DNA of 64,000 nt. Source: Pseudomonas sp. LS1212 (GTDB taxonomy: Bacteria > Pseudomonadota > Gammaproteobacteria > Pseudomonadales > Pseudomonadaceae). Under the pieces are notes generated by a model. It made no database searches, was not told the origin of the DNA, and saw only the letters and a program-made list of their open reading frames with translations. Positions 22,366 to 30,223 of the stretch are shown here, piece by piece. The stretch spans positions 3,300,001 through 3,364,000 of the forward strand of contig NZ_CP102951.1 of assembly GCF_024741815.1 (NCBI RefSeq). Direction: 5' to 3'. Position 1 is the stretch's first letter. Every line of letters begins with the position of its first letter. The translations under genes and the position numbers were made by a program.

Positions 22366-22471
22366 GAAGGCCAGCTATGGGTCGTTCTCTGCCGGTCATG
22401 TCCACGAATCGTGCTGGTCAAATCCGATGTAAATGACTGGTCAGGTCGAATGCAAATGGGTGAGCAAGTCA
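22366..22471 (-). repeat. Imperfect terminal inverted repeat, right copy
   Basis: Reverse complement partner of 20420-20525. The shared blocks CACCCATTTGCATTCG, CTGACCAG, CATCGGATTTGACCA and CGGCAGAGAACG occur at matching distances from the cassette centre. The GIY-YIG-like gene starts about 65 bases inside this repeat. No transposase gene of the same element lies between the two repeats, so the unit would be non-autonomous. Confidence 0.65.
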
Positions 22472-22591
22472 GTGCATTTACCCAGATGAGGATGAAAGCC
22501 CGCCAGGGCCAAACCCCGGCGCTTCCGGGGCTTGGTTCACGACAGCCGTCCCCCGAAAGCGGGGAAAGCCCAAAAAACAACGATGCGGCGT

Positions 22592-22981
22592 CTACTGGAG
22601 GCGACGAGGCGTTGGAAAATACCGGTCGCCCGCTACACGCATGAACTCACGCAAGCTTCGCCGTCCTACATCACGCGGGAAGGTGGCAATCACATACTTG
22701 GAGTTGACCGTGGTGATCACCCAGAACCTACCTTCTTTCGTCACAGACTGAATGTCCGACGTCCGGATCAAACGACCATCCGCAAGTTGCTGATGTGGCC
22801 CAGGGCAAAGGTGACCAAACACGACGCCGACTGCACTGCATGCGTGAATATGTACGCTCACAAGGTATGCGGTGATCAAGCCTTCGTACTCTTGGCTCAC
22901 CGCCTTGGCGATACGAAGCAGGTCAAAGTCGGAGTAACGCTTCACGTGCAAATCAACCGCTACGGTGTTGATCTCTGACAT
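22592..22981 (-). CDS. Hypothetical protein, 129 residues
   Basis: The product begins MSEINTVAVDLHVKRYSDFD, has a hydrophobic stretch (LVSVHIHACSAVGVVFGHLC, about 40-59) and a strand-rich core (GRFWVITTVNSKYVIATFP, about 85-103). It ends in a basic segment (RRSLREFMRVAGDRYF). I do not recognise the family. It starts two bases after the stop of the gene at 22984, so the two are probably one operon on the reverse strand. The GC content is close to the island average. Confidence 0.55.
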   Translation of the reverse strand: MSEINTVAVDLHVKRYSDFDLLRIAKAVSQEYEGLITAYLVSVHIHACSAVGVVFGHLCPGPHQQLADGRLIRTSDIQSVTKEGRFWVITTVNSKYVIATFPRDVGRRSLREFMRVAGDRYFPTPRRLQ

Positions 22982-22983
22982 TG

Positions 22984-23454
22984 CTACACAGCCTCCAGCG
23001 CGGAAGGCACTGCGGTGGTCGCACTACTGCGCCGATATAGCTCCTTCAACCCAATCAGTGAGGCAACATCCAGATCGCGCTGGTGGGTATTGACGTACAC
23101 ATCACCACTCTCGACCTGCAGGATGCAGATCGGCACCTCTGCCTTGCTGAATCCCATGGACAGCGAGGTCAGCTTTTCCATCTTCCAGCTTGAGTCCTTA
23201 TTCATCCAACCTGGCGTGACTACCTGAACTTCTTGGACAGCCATAGTCTCATCTTGAGAGATCAGCAGCTCAACTAGACGAGGTTCGTCGTTCAGCATTT
23301 CCTCGTAAGCCACAAACCGATCCTCATGTCGGCGCTTCAGGCTTACGTGATACCAATGTGTGGCTAAGGATCGCGAAATCGCGTGAAAGTGGGCGAGACC
23401 GTCGCCAAACATACCCACGGGGCCAGCCTGGTCTTGCATGCTAATGCGAAACAT
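22984..23454 (-). CDS. Hypothetical protein, 156 residues
   Basis: ATG 23454 is chosen because AGGA lies seven bases upstream. The product starts MFRISMQDQAGPVGMFGDGL and has a central acidic segment (NDEPRLVELLISQDE). Its second half includes EVQVVTPGWMNKDSSWKMEK and SGDVYVNTHQRDLDVASLIG. No membrane segment or known motif is visible. It is the first gene of a likely pair with 22592-22981 and lies just downstream of the DUF6957-type gene on the same strand. Confidence 0.55.
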   Translation of the reverse strand: MFRISMQDQAGPVGMFGDGLAHFHAISRSLATHWYHVSLKRRHEDRFVAYEEMLNDEPRLVELLISQDETMAVQEVQVVTPGWMNKDSSWKMEKLTSLSMGFSKAEVPICILQVESGDVYVNTHQRDLDVASLIGLKELYRRSSATTAVPSALEAV

Positions 23455-23496
23455 CGTGAATCCTATGTGGGCAGGCACGCTTGGTGGCACCTGCGA

Positions 23497-24021
23497 TTAA
23501 CATAAACCGAATATTGTCTTGAGCGATGCGGTCATCTCACGCCCCTTCCCCACAAGCACGTACACCGTGTTGCGCGTCTCAAACAGGCAATCACCATCGA
23601 ACGACTTGCATAAAGTCGAGCGTACCCAGCCGCCAGGGGGAAACCGTCCATGCCCGTCAAAGATGACGCAATGGGAATACAGGAACATCGGCTCAAGCCC
23701 AGAAGCCCGAACCTTAGCCAGCGACTCCTGAGGCTCGTCGACGTGGAAAATGAGCCAATCCTCAACCAAGCAATATGCCTTGCGAGGGAATCGCTCGGCC
23801 ACCAACGCCTCAATTTCAACTCGAGAAAATTCCGTCCCAAAGGACGAGATCTCACCCTCCTGCAGCAGCTCAAGCTCAGAGGAATTACCCATAAATTGCA
23901 AATCCTCGAGGTAACGAAAAAACAGCGGAGATTTCGACGGGTCTAAATCACTGAGCGACCAGAGCTTTAGAGCCATCGCAATGACTATATACATTTGTTT
24001 GGCCCCAATCAAACCCGGCAT
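23497..24021 (-). CDS. DUF6957-like hypothetical protein
   Basis: 174 residues from ATG 24021, preferred because GAGG sits five bases upstream; internal ATGs at 23994 and 23976 are weaker. The centre (AERFPRKAYCLVEDWLIFHV, then EPMFLYSHCVIFDGHGRFPP) and the following GGWVRSTLCKSF and CLFETRNTVYVLVGKGRE resemble the DUF6957 family of small Pseudomonas accessory proteins, whose function is unknown. It is divergent from the XRE regulator at 24052 with only 30 bases between, so the regulator may control it. The family name is from memory. Confidence 0.55.
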   Translation of the reverse strand: MPGLIGAKQMYIVIAMALKLWSLSDLDPSKSPLFFRYLEDLQFMGNSSELELLQEGEISSFGTEFSRVEIEALVAERFPRKAYCLVEDWLIFHVDEPQESLAKVRASGLEPMFLYSHCVIFDGHGRFPPGGWVRSTLCKSFDGDCLFETRNTVYVLVGKGREMTASLKTIFGLC

Positions 24022-24051
24022 ACCGTCCTCTTTTCTGGGGAGGTTGCTTCA

Positions 24052-24507
24052 ATGTCTTTGCGAAAGGCTTACGCAGCAACGCTGCAGTGGCTGAGAGTGC
24101 GGCGTGGCTTATCGCAAGCTGATCTTCAAGGCCAGGCTGACCAGGGTCATATCAGCCGACTGGAGGCGTCAAATACGTCCGCCAGCGTTGACCTCAGCGC
24201 AGATCTAGCTCAGGCGTTGAGCCTGACGCCGCTGTCGTTTCTCACACTGGTGGCAGCTGCACATGAGGGCAAGACTCCCCGCTCTGCCTTGAATGAAACG
24301 CTCGCCGAGTTGCTGCACCTTGGCGTCCTTGATGAGGTTCTACCAGGCGAGCCAACGAAGCTCACACCTCCCCAATCGGCATCTGCCGCAGAGAAGCTGA
24401 GAGCAGTACAGGATTTGAAGAAGGCCGGGCTCTCGCAGGCGGAGATCTGCCGGCAACTGGGATTGCCAAAGAGCACCGTGCGGCGGCTCTGGCATGCTGT
24501 CGCATAA
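24052..24507 (+). CDS. XRE-family transcriptional regulator with a second C-terminal HTH
   Basis: 151 residues from ATG 24052 behind GGGGAGG. The N-terminal Cro/C1 helix-turn-helix reads LQWLRVRRGLSQADLQGQ and HISRLEASNTSASVD (about 9-45). A second helix-turn-helix lies at the C-terminus (GLSQAEICRQLGLPKSTVRR, about 127-146), joined by a helical linker. Two DNA-binding units in so short a protein are unusual. It is transcribed divergently from the DUF6957-like gene and probably binds the 30-bp gap between them. The next 235 bases to 24742 hold no gene. Confidence 0.8.
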   Translation: MSLRKAYAATLQWLRVRRGLSQADLQGQADQGHISRLEASNTSASVDLSADLAQALSLTPLSFLTLVAAAHEGKTPRSALNETLAELLHLGVLDEVLPGEPTKLTPPQSASAAEKLRAVQDLKKAGLSQAEICRQLGLPKSTVRRLWHAVA

Positions 24508-24742
24508 TTGATCAGGGTGCCCGGTACAAGCACGCGTTCTCAGCGAGACCGGGGCGGTGTGAACCTACGTGATATTTTGCAAATCGCTATCGAGCAGCAC
24601 CAGAGAATCTGGCCAAGAGTAGTTTTTCTTAGCTTGGACAAAGTGCGCAACTAACAATTGGTCGCTCGCATGTTCATGTCGCACGTCCAGAACTTCAAAC
24701 CGGTTGCGACAAGCTAACCGGTGAGGCCACATTCACCAGTGA

Positions 24743-25411
24743 TTACCTAGACTCCCTCATGCCATCTTCAATACGATCCCGAATTGACTGCAGATGCTCC
24801 ATCTCCTCATGGGTTCGGATCTGATTGAACGGGCCGTGGATCCCCGCAGGCCTACCCGACTCCTCACCTGGCAAAACCACTTCAACCATATCCTCAAACG
24901 AATCGCGAAAATCGTCGAGGAAATCCAGGAGGTATTTTGCATCTTGGAGTGCCTGCTCGGTGTCAGAGGGATTTCTAACCGGATCCGCGTTGTACTCAAG
25001 TCCCTCCTTACTATCCTGATTCACGACCATTTGCTTGAGCAACTTGATCTGAGACTCCAGGGAGCCACATTTGAGCTGCAGCGCCCTGTGGGATTCTAGA
25101 TCAACAGTATTTTCGACCAATTTTCCTGAAGAAAAATCAAAGTAGCTGTCGAGAATTTCTCGGTAATGAGCATTTTTGAGAAGGGTGATGTGGCTCATGG
25201 GAGCCTGCTCATCCTCACGGCCTACACCATCAGCAGCCCATGAAGCCGCTTCAGCATCAGTGACCAAATTCGCAACGCTAATTGCCAGCCTGGTGACGTT
25301 CTTGAAAGTGGCATCCTTCAACAACCTCAACGCATTTTCGATGTGATCGACACGCGTTTTCCGGGCAGCTTCTCTGAAATTCAGGAAAGGATCGTGCCTT
25401 GATTCCGTCAT
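24743..25411 (-). CDS. gmtX: Gamma-mobile-trio protein GmtX (putative)
   Basis: A 222-residue, largely helical protein (start MTESRHDPFLNFREAARKTR; coiled-coil-like segment around LESQIKLLKQMVVNQDSKEG, about 115-135; acidic C-terminus). By itself it shows no known catalytic motif. The name rests on context: its ATG overlaps the stop of the large recombinase-like gene (25408-25411), and it closes a three-gene operon whose order and sizes match the GmtY-GmtZ-GmtX set described for mobile islands in gamma-proteobacteria. Identity from memory of that family, not from a search. Confidence 0.65.
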   Translation of the reverse strand: MTESRHDPFLNFREAARKTRVDHIENALRLLKDATFKNVTRLAISVANLVTDAEAASWAADGVGREDEQAPMSHITLLKNAHYREILDSYFDFSSGKLVENTVDLESHRALQLKCGSLESQIKLLKQMVVNQDSKEGLEYNADPVRNPSDTEQALQDAKYLLDFLDDFRDSFEDMVEVVLPGEESGRPAGIHGPFNQIRTHEEMEHLQSIRDRIEDGMRESR

Positions 25412-28400
25412 TCGACTTTCCTCAGTGACACACCGATCCTGTTGGCGATGACCAAGCTCGGCTCCTGCACATCATGAAGCAGTTCAGCACTCTTCTTGAT
25501 GCGAAGCACATCGTTTACATGGAGAGCACCTGAGCTAAGCATGCTGCCAATCTGAGAACCGAGCTTGTGGGCAGGCGAGCGATCATCCACTTTGAGCAGT
25601 TCCTCGATTTTGCTTTCCTTAACGAGGAGTGCCGTCCGCATGTAAGCAAATTTGGTATTGAGCTCTGGACTGGTTGCATCAGGAAAATTCTGAACATCAA
25701 TCAACCGCTTCAACAAGTGCTCATCTTCGGTGAGCTGGATTTTCTGATAGTGGCTAACGACCCCTTCTTTGTCATTGGCATAGAGGCTCTGAAGCTGCCC
25801 AGACTTGGCCATCAAATACAGCTGCTGCTCGATGGCTTCAAGCGCGAACGCCTCACGCGCATGACGATCATGTTCAGCATTCAATTTCTCAATAGCCTGG
25901 ATGTTTTGAGACGACTTCTTCAGCGCTCGGTGCTCTTTGATATGCTTCAACACACCAGCCATCATCTCCTTAGCCTTGTCCTTCTCCACACTGATGGCGC
26001 GCAGATGATCCACACCACGAATGGCGTAAGGACAGAGTGCACAGGGCTGACCGGCGCCAAACTGCTCCACCACCTCTTTAGGACAGTGGTTACCGAAGGG
26101 GCAGATATGGCAATTATTGAACGCCAACTGGGTGTACCGCTTGGCACGCAACACCTCAACGCCACTCTCGCTCTCTTTAACCCCCGTCAGGCTGACCAAC
26201 CCATGATCCTGAACGGCTTTCACTGGATCCTTTCGGATGCTACTCATCAAACGGGCGTTCATCTCCATGACAACCTTAGCGAGTTCAGGAGCCTCACCCT
26301 GCCCCAAGGCCTGCATGTTCTTTTGGAGATAATCGGCGAGCAGCTTCTGATGATCAGGCATATTTTTGCCGTCAAAAATTGCGTAGTACCACACCAGCTC
26401 CTCGGTTTGCCCGGTCATAAACTGGCCAATAATTGATGGCGGAAGAAAACGGATTGCTTCCGACACGAACCCGGCCCGCAATGCATGGGGAGTGTGAGGA
26501 CTCGAGAGAGAATTCCTGGACACCTTGTTCAAAAATTCCACGCTGTAATCATCTACAGGAATCTTACCACCTAAACTATCTTTATAATAAACGAGTGCGT
26601 CGCCGCCTGTGTCACCCATAGTTTCTCGGATAAAATGCTGAAGCATCAACAGATACACAGGAAACAATTTATAATTCTTCCACAGGGCATCAGCCCTACC
26701 ATCCCCTACCCCTCTAAACAGGGGCTTATACTTACCAAACTTTGCACCCTCCACGCCGCCATACCATATATCTTCGTTATAATGTGCGAACGAGCATTCA
26801 TTATAAAAATCACGTTGACGATCAAAAAGCCTCATCACATGTCGCGCAACAATTGCCGTCCACTCACCATGAGACTTGTCGCTATTAACAAATAGAGGGG
26901 CTAACTGACTCTTGCTATACTTATCCATTACACAGTCAAAACGATCTTTATCAAGCCATACAATGTGATGTTGTCGAAGCCCGGTTTCGCACATTGCAAT
27001 GGTGACACGAAGCTGACTCGGAGAAATACGCTTAACCAACGTGCCACTCACCTCGTAGTCCATCAGCGTAAAGAATCGAGGAACGTACGTCATCCGATAA
27101 ATTTTTCCTGCATGGAAAAAAATAGGGCAATAGTTCACAAGATCCAGATTTACCATGCCTATGCCATTGGCACCCTGCGCATGCTTAGACATCAAACCAG
27201 ACCATGCATGACTATCTTGTAGATCATAAATATTGACTTTACACAGACGCCCATTAAGGATTCCGCAATTCCTTCCGGCTGCCATGTCATTGATATGCAT
27301 TACGAGATACTCAAGACTATATAGCATACTTAGGAAAGTAGCAAAATAGTCACGAGGAATAACTTTTTTTACCGTCCCAGTTCTTCTTTGAGTGGCAGGG
27401 AAGCAGGAAGCAGTGAAATTATTGACAAAACTCTCAGCGCCTTTTAGTTCATTGCGATTATCTTGAATGTATGTACAAAAATCCTCACACACTAAAACAC
27501 GAGCATAATGTGTATCATTATGCCAACCCTGTGCTTTTGCATACATATCCATGTAAGTCAAAAATGTAGGTGGTGGCTCCTTCTCATAATTCAACACCCC
27601 ATCAACGAAGATGTGCTGCCGCGTAAACAGGATCGTGCAGTTCAGCGCCTCAAACCCTTTTGGATGTTCATTAAGCGAACCATCACGACGCCTGATGAAA
27701 TTCGGAAGAAAGCAGGCCAGGTAACTGAGCAGGAGATTCAATACCAAAACGTGACCATGCTCTTTCAGCAGTTTCTTGGATTTTATAAAAGACCTGAACA
27801 GTGCGTTAATCAGCATCACGAAATCTTGGACTGCAGGATGCATGGACTCGTAGATCGGATCGTAATCGTAATGCGTTTTCAGATCAAAAATTCGCTTAAG
27901 CTTATTGGGCTTAAAATATGTTTTTAGAATATCCTGAAAATTGAACTCTTCACCACTGTTAGAAATTTTTGCTGCCAGGTCGTAGGACTCATCAACCGAG
28001 CTGAAGCGAGATTTACCTTCAGCGATACGCTGCTCCTCCTTCGCTTGCTTCGCAAGTTCGAGCTCAGTCTCTCGGGCCTGATCGTAAGCGCCGAAGATGC
28101 AGTTCACTACCTCAGATTTGCCTGGATCGGCCTTCGTCAGCATCAACAGGAAATCTTTTACGTAATACCTGCGAAGCCGCTTCTCTCCAGTTCCATACGC
28201 GTTGTCGAAAAGCTCTTGGCAATCTGCCGCCTCAACGTCAGCCAAAGTATAGAACGTCGTGCAAAACAACGTCCTAATCCAGAAATTGACCCGGCTACTG
28301 TTGTCGTTTGTCTCAGCCCGCTTATACTGACTTGGAAGGGAAGAAAGTGGGTGGAGTCCCCTGATGCTTGATAAACACTCGACATTCAATTCGACACAGA

Positions 28401-28809
28401 GATGATCGAAAATATCGTGATTGCTCGTGACCGTTTGAAAGTCCAAGGCGGTGACAAGAACCTTGCGTGCCCATAAAGCGATGAACACCATCTTCAAAAA
28501 TGACGACATGACGGAGTTGTACGAAGCAGGAAGTTCAGCGAACTTTCTGTCGATATCCCCCAGCTTTACTGAAGAATCTCGCGTGGTAAATGAGTAAGCC
28601 TCCTCAATCTGCAAGAGACTCCAATGGTTAAAGCTGACCCCATAGGAAAATGCGTTTCGAAGCTTCCCGGCAGCCTCGCCTTTTGCCATGGCGCCAGGCC
28701 TTACAGCGGCATAGACCTTTCTAACGAAGGACACAGCTCTTTTAAACTCGCTTACTACCTCTTGGTCACTGGCCAACCATTGAAGTTTTACATCATCAAG
28801 ATTCAACAT
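25408..28809 (-). CDS. gmtZ: Gamma-mobile-trio integrase-like protein GmtZ (putative)
   Basis: A 1,133-residue protein. Its C-terminal half has the spaced signature of a divergent tyrosine recombinase: CETGLRQHHIVWL (about 605-617, first Arg), HALRAG (about 775, the HxxR site) and GQTEELVWYY (about 800-810, candidate nucleophile Tyr). A cysteine cluster follows (CHICPFGNHCP about 898-908 and CALCPYA about 922-928), likely metal-binding. The long N-terminal region is helical with no motif I know. It overlaps gmtY by 14 bases and gmtX by 4. The coding sequence is more AT-rich than the core genome, especially 26500-27600, which points to recent transfer. Confidence 0.72.
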   Translation of the reverse strand: MLNLDDVKLQWLASDQEVVSEFKRAVSFVRKVYAAVRPGAMAKGEAAGKLRNAFSYGVSFNHWSLLQIEEAYSFTTRDSSVKLGDIDRKFAELPASYNSVMSSFLKMVFIALWARKVLVTALDFQTVTSNHDIFDHLCVELNVECLSSIRGLHPLSSLPSQYKRAETNDNSSRVNFWIRTLFCTTFYTLADVEAADCQELFDNAYGTGEKRLRRYYVKDFLLMLTKADPGKSEVVNCIFGAYDQARETELELAKQAKEEQRIAEGKSRFSSVDESYDLAAKISNSGEEFNFQDILKTYFKPNKLKRIFDLKTHYDYDPIYESMHPAVQDFVMLINALFRSFIKSKKLLKEHGHVLVLNLLLSYLACFLPNFIRRRDGSLNEHPKGFEALNCTILFTRQHIFVDGVLNYEKEPPPTFLTYMDMYAKAQGWHNDTHYARVLVCEDFCTYIQDNRNELKGAESFVNNFTASCFPATQRRTGTVKKVIPRDYFATFLSMLYSLEYLVMHINDMAAGRNCGILNGRLCKVNIYDLQDSHAWSGLMSKHAQGANGIGMVNLDLVNYCPIFFHAGKIYRMTYVPRFFTLMDYEVSGTLVKRISPSQLRVTIAMCETGLRQHHIVWLDKDRFDCVMDKYSKSQLAPLFVNSDKSHGEWTAIVARHVMRLFDRQRDFYNECSFAHYNEDIWYGGVEGAKFGKYKPLFRGVGDGRADALWKNYKLFPVYLLMLQHFIRETMGDTGGDALVYYKDSLGGKIPVDDYSVEFLNKVSRNSLSSPHTPHALRAGFVSEAIRFLPPSIIGQFMTGQTEELVWYYAIFDGKNMPDHQKLLADYLQKNMQALGQGEAPELAKVVMEMNARLMSSIRKDPVKAVQDHGLVSLTGVKESESGVEVLRAKRYTQLAFNNCHICPFGNHCPKEVVEQFGAGQPCALCPYAIRGVDHLRAISVEKDKAKEMMAGVLKHIKEHRALKKSSQNIQAIEKLNAEHDRHAREAFALEAIEQQLYLMAKSGQLQSLYANDKEGVVSHYQKIQLTEDEHLLKRLIDVQNFPDATSPELNTKFAYMRTALLVKESKIEELLKVDDRSPAHKLGSQIGSMLSSGALHVNDVLRIKKSAELLHDVQEPSLVIANRIGVSLRKVE

Positions 28810-30223
28810 CAGAGTTTCCGTCTTTAAGCTCTGCCTTCAGAGCTTCCACTTCATTTTCCAGGTATTTGATCTGCACCTGCTGAACGTTAAAATTTGAAGC
28901 CGACATCCTAAGCATATTGATTGCCGAAAATGTCGCTTCCAGCATCTTGGCATCTCGCCTAGCGTAGCGCTCAGTCGACTTAATGGAGCCATGCCCCATC
29001 AATTGCTGGACGGTCTTCAGATCCATCCCAAACTTCCGGATGTTCATTGGATTCGGGCAATGGTTCAGCAGGTAGTACGCATACATGTGGCGTAGTGAGT
29101 GAAAGCCATAATTTTGACCCGTGACTTTAAACGCTGCCGTCCTGAACCTTTCCCATACCGCCTGGTAGGAAGTTGGCATCGGTTTCCCGTTTCGGAGGTT
29201 TCGAAACAGAAAGTTATGGAACACCGGCTGACGCCGCTTCTTCTCCAGCCCTTGTTGCTCCTCCACATACTCATGGAGGCAAACCCAAAACATCGAAGCG
29301 AAGGGTTCAATCAGCCAAGTCTCAGTCGTGCTACGGCCTTTATGCGAAATTTCGTTGATGGCGCGCTCCGGAAGGTGTTTGCTGAGCAAATCGCGACGGC
29401 TTGCCGGGTCTACGATGTAAACCTTCTTCAGGGACGTAACTTCGAACTCGAGGACAATGTCGTCTCGCTGGAGCGTCAACGCCTCAGAGATACGGCAACC
29501 CGACGCGGCCAAGAACGACCACAGCACTGCATCTCGGAGACAGGTCGCACCAGCAATTAGCTCCGCGCACTTATCAATTGGAAACGCCTTCTCATCTCCC
29601 CCCGAACGATCAGTGTGAGCCAATGAGGATGGTTTCGAAACGGCGGTCAAGTGAGTGCTTTTTACCTTACGTGCACCGCCAGCCACACATCCGGCAAACC
29701 AGCTTTTGGATTTGATCGCAGCCCGCTCCAAGGAAGTCGTAGGCCTACTACTGACCGCATCGGACAACGGTGATATGTCCACATCGGCAATATAGCCACC
29801 TTCAAACAACTGACTCATACCAACGTGTGCACTTTCGCTAGCGGCCAGGAATGAATTGACTGCTGCAAAGTACGTCCGTACCGACGACCCCTTGAGCTTT
29901 TTTGGATGCAGAACCTTTGCAACAGCACTAGCGATCTCAGATTCACTGTCAGCACCAAAGACCAGATAGCTTTCATAGGCGTCGAGGGCGTCGGCGTACA
30001 GCTTTGGAGTCAAGCCACCCAACAGCTGGTCTACAGTTTCAATGTAGTTAATAAAGCCCTTTGCGGCGTAAGCGTAAGTTTTCGGACGCTTTCTTTTTTT
30101 CGACTTAGACCGTTTGTAAATCCAACCATCAAAACAAGCCCTCAACATCGAATCCCCACAGATAAGCCTGTACGTGGAAATCCCATTCCTGGAAGTCTCC
30201 ATCAACTCCGAATAATTCAGCAT
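28796..30223 (-). CDS. gmtY: Tyrosine recombinase GmtY (putative)
   Basis: 475 residues from ATG 30223 (MLNYSELMETSRNGISTYRL), with GGTGG upstream; a longer open frame begins with an implausible hydrophobic leader. The C-terminal catalytic domain of the phage-integrase type is complete: SGCRISEALTL (about 240, Arg I), YGFHSLRHMYAYYLL (about 372, His-x-x-Arg) and QQLMGHGSIKSTERYAR (about 405-420, His and nucleophile Tyr). The N-terminal half should be the arm/core-binding domain. It is the first gene of the three-gene operon and the most probable active recombinase of the island. Confidence 0.85.
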   Translation of the reverse strand: MLNYSELMETSRNGISTYRLICGDSMLRACFDGWIYKRSKSKKRKRPKTYAYAAKGFINYIETVDQLLGGLTPKLYADALDAYESYLVFGADSESEIASAVAKVLHPKKLKGSSVRTYFAAVNSFLAASESAHVGMSQLFEGGYIADVDISPLSDAVSSRPTTSLERAAIKSKSWFAGCVAGGARKVKSTHLTAVSKPSSLAHTDRSGGDEKAFPIDKCAELIAGATCLRDAVLWSFLAASGCRISEALTLQRDDIVLEFEVTSLKKVYIVDPASRRDLLSKHLPERAINEISHKGRSTTETWLIEPFASMFWVCLHEYVEEQQGLEKKRRQPVFHNFLFRNLRNGKPMPTSYQAVWERFRTAAFKVTGQNYGFHSLRHMYAYYLLNHCPNPMNIRKFGMDLKTVQQLMGHGSIKSTERYARRDAKMLEATFSAINMLRMSASNFNVQQVQIKYLENEVEALKAELKDGNSDVES

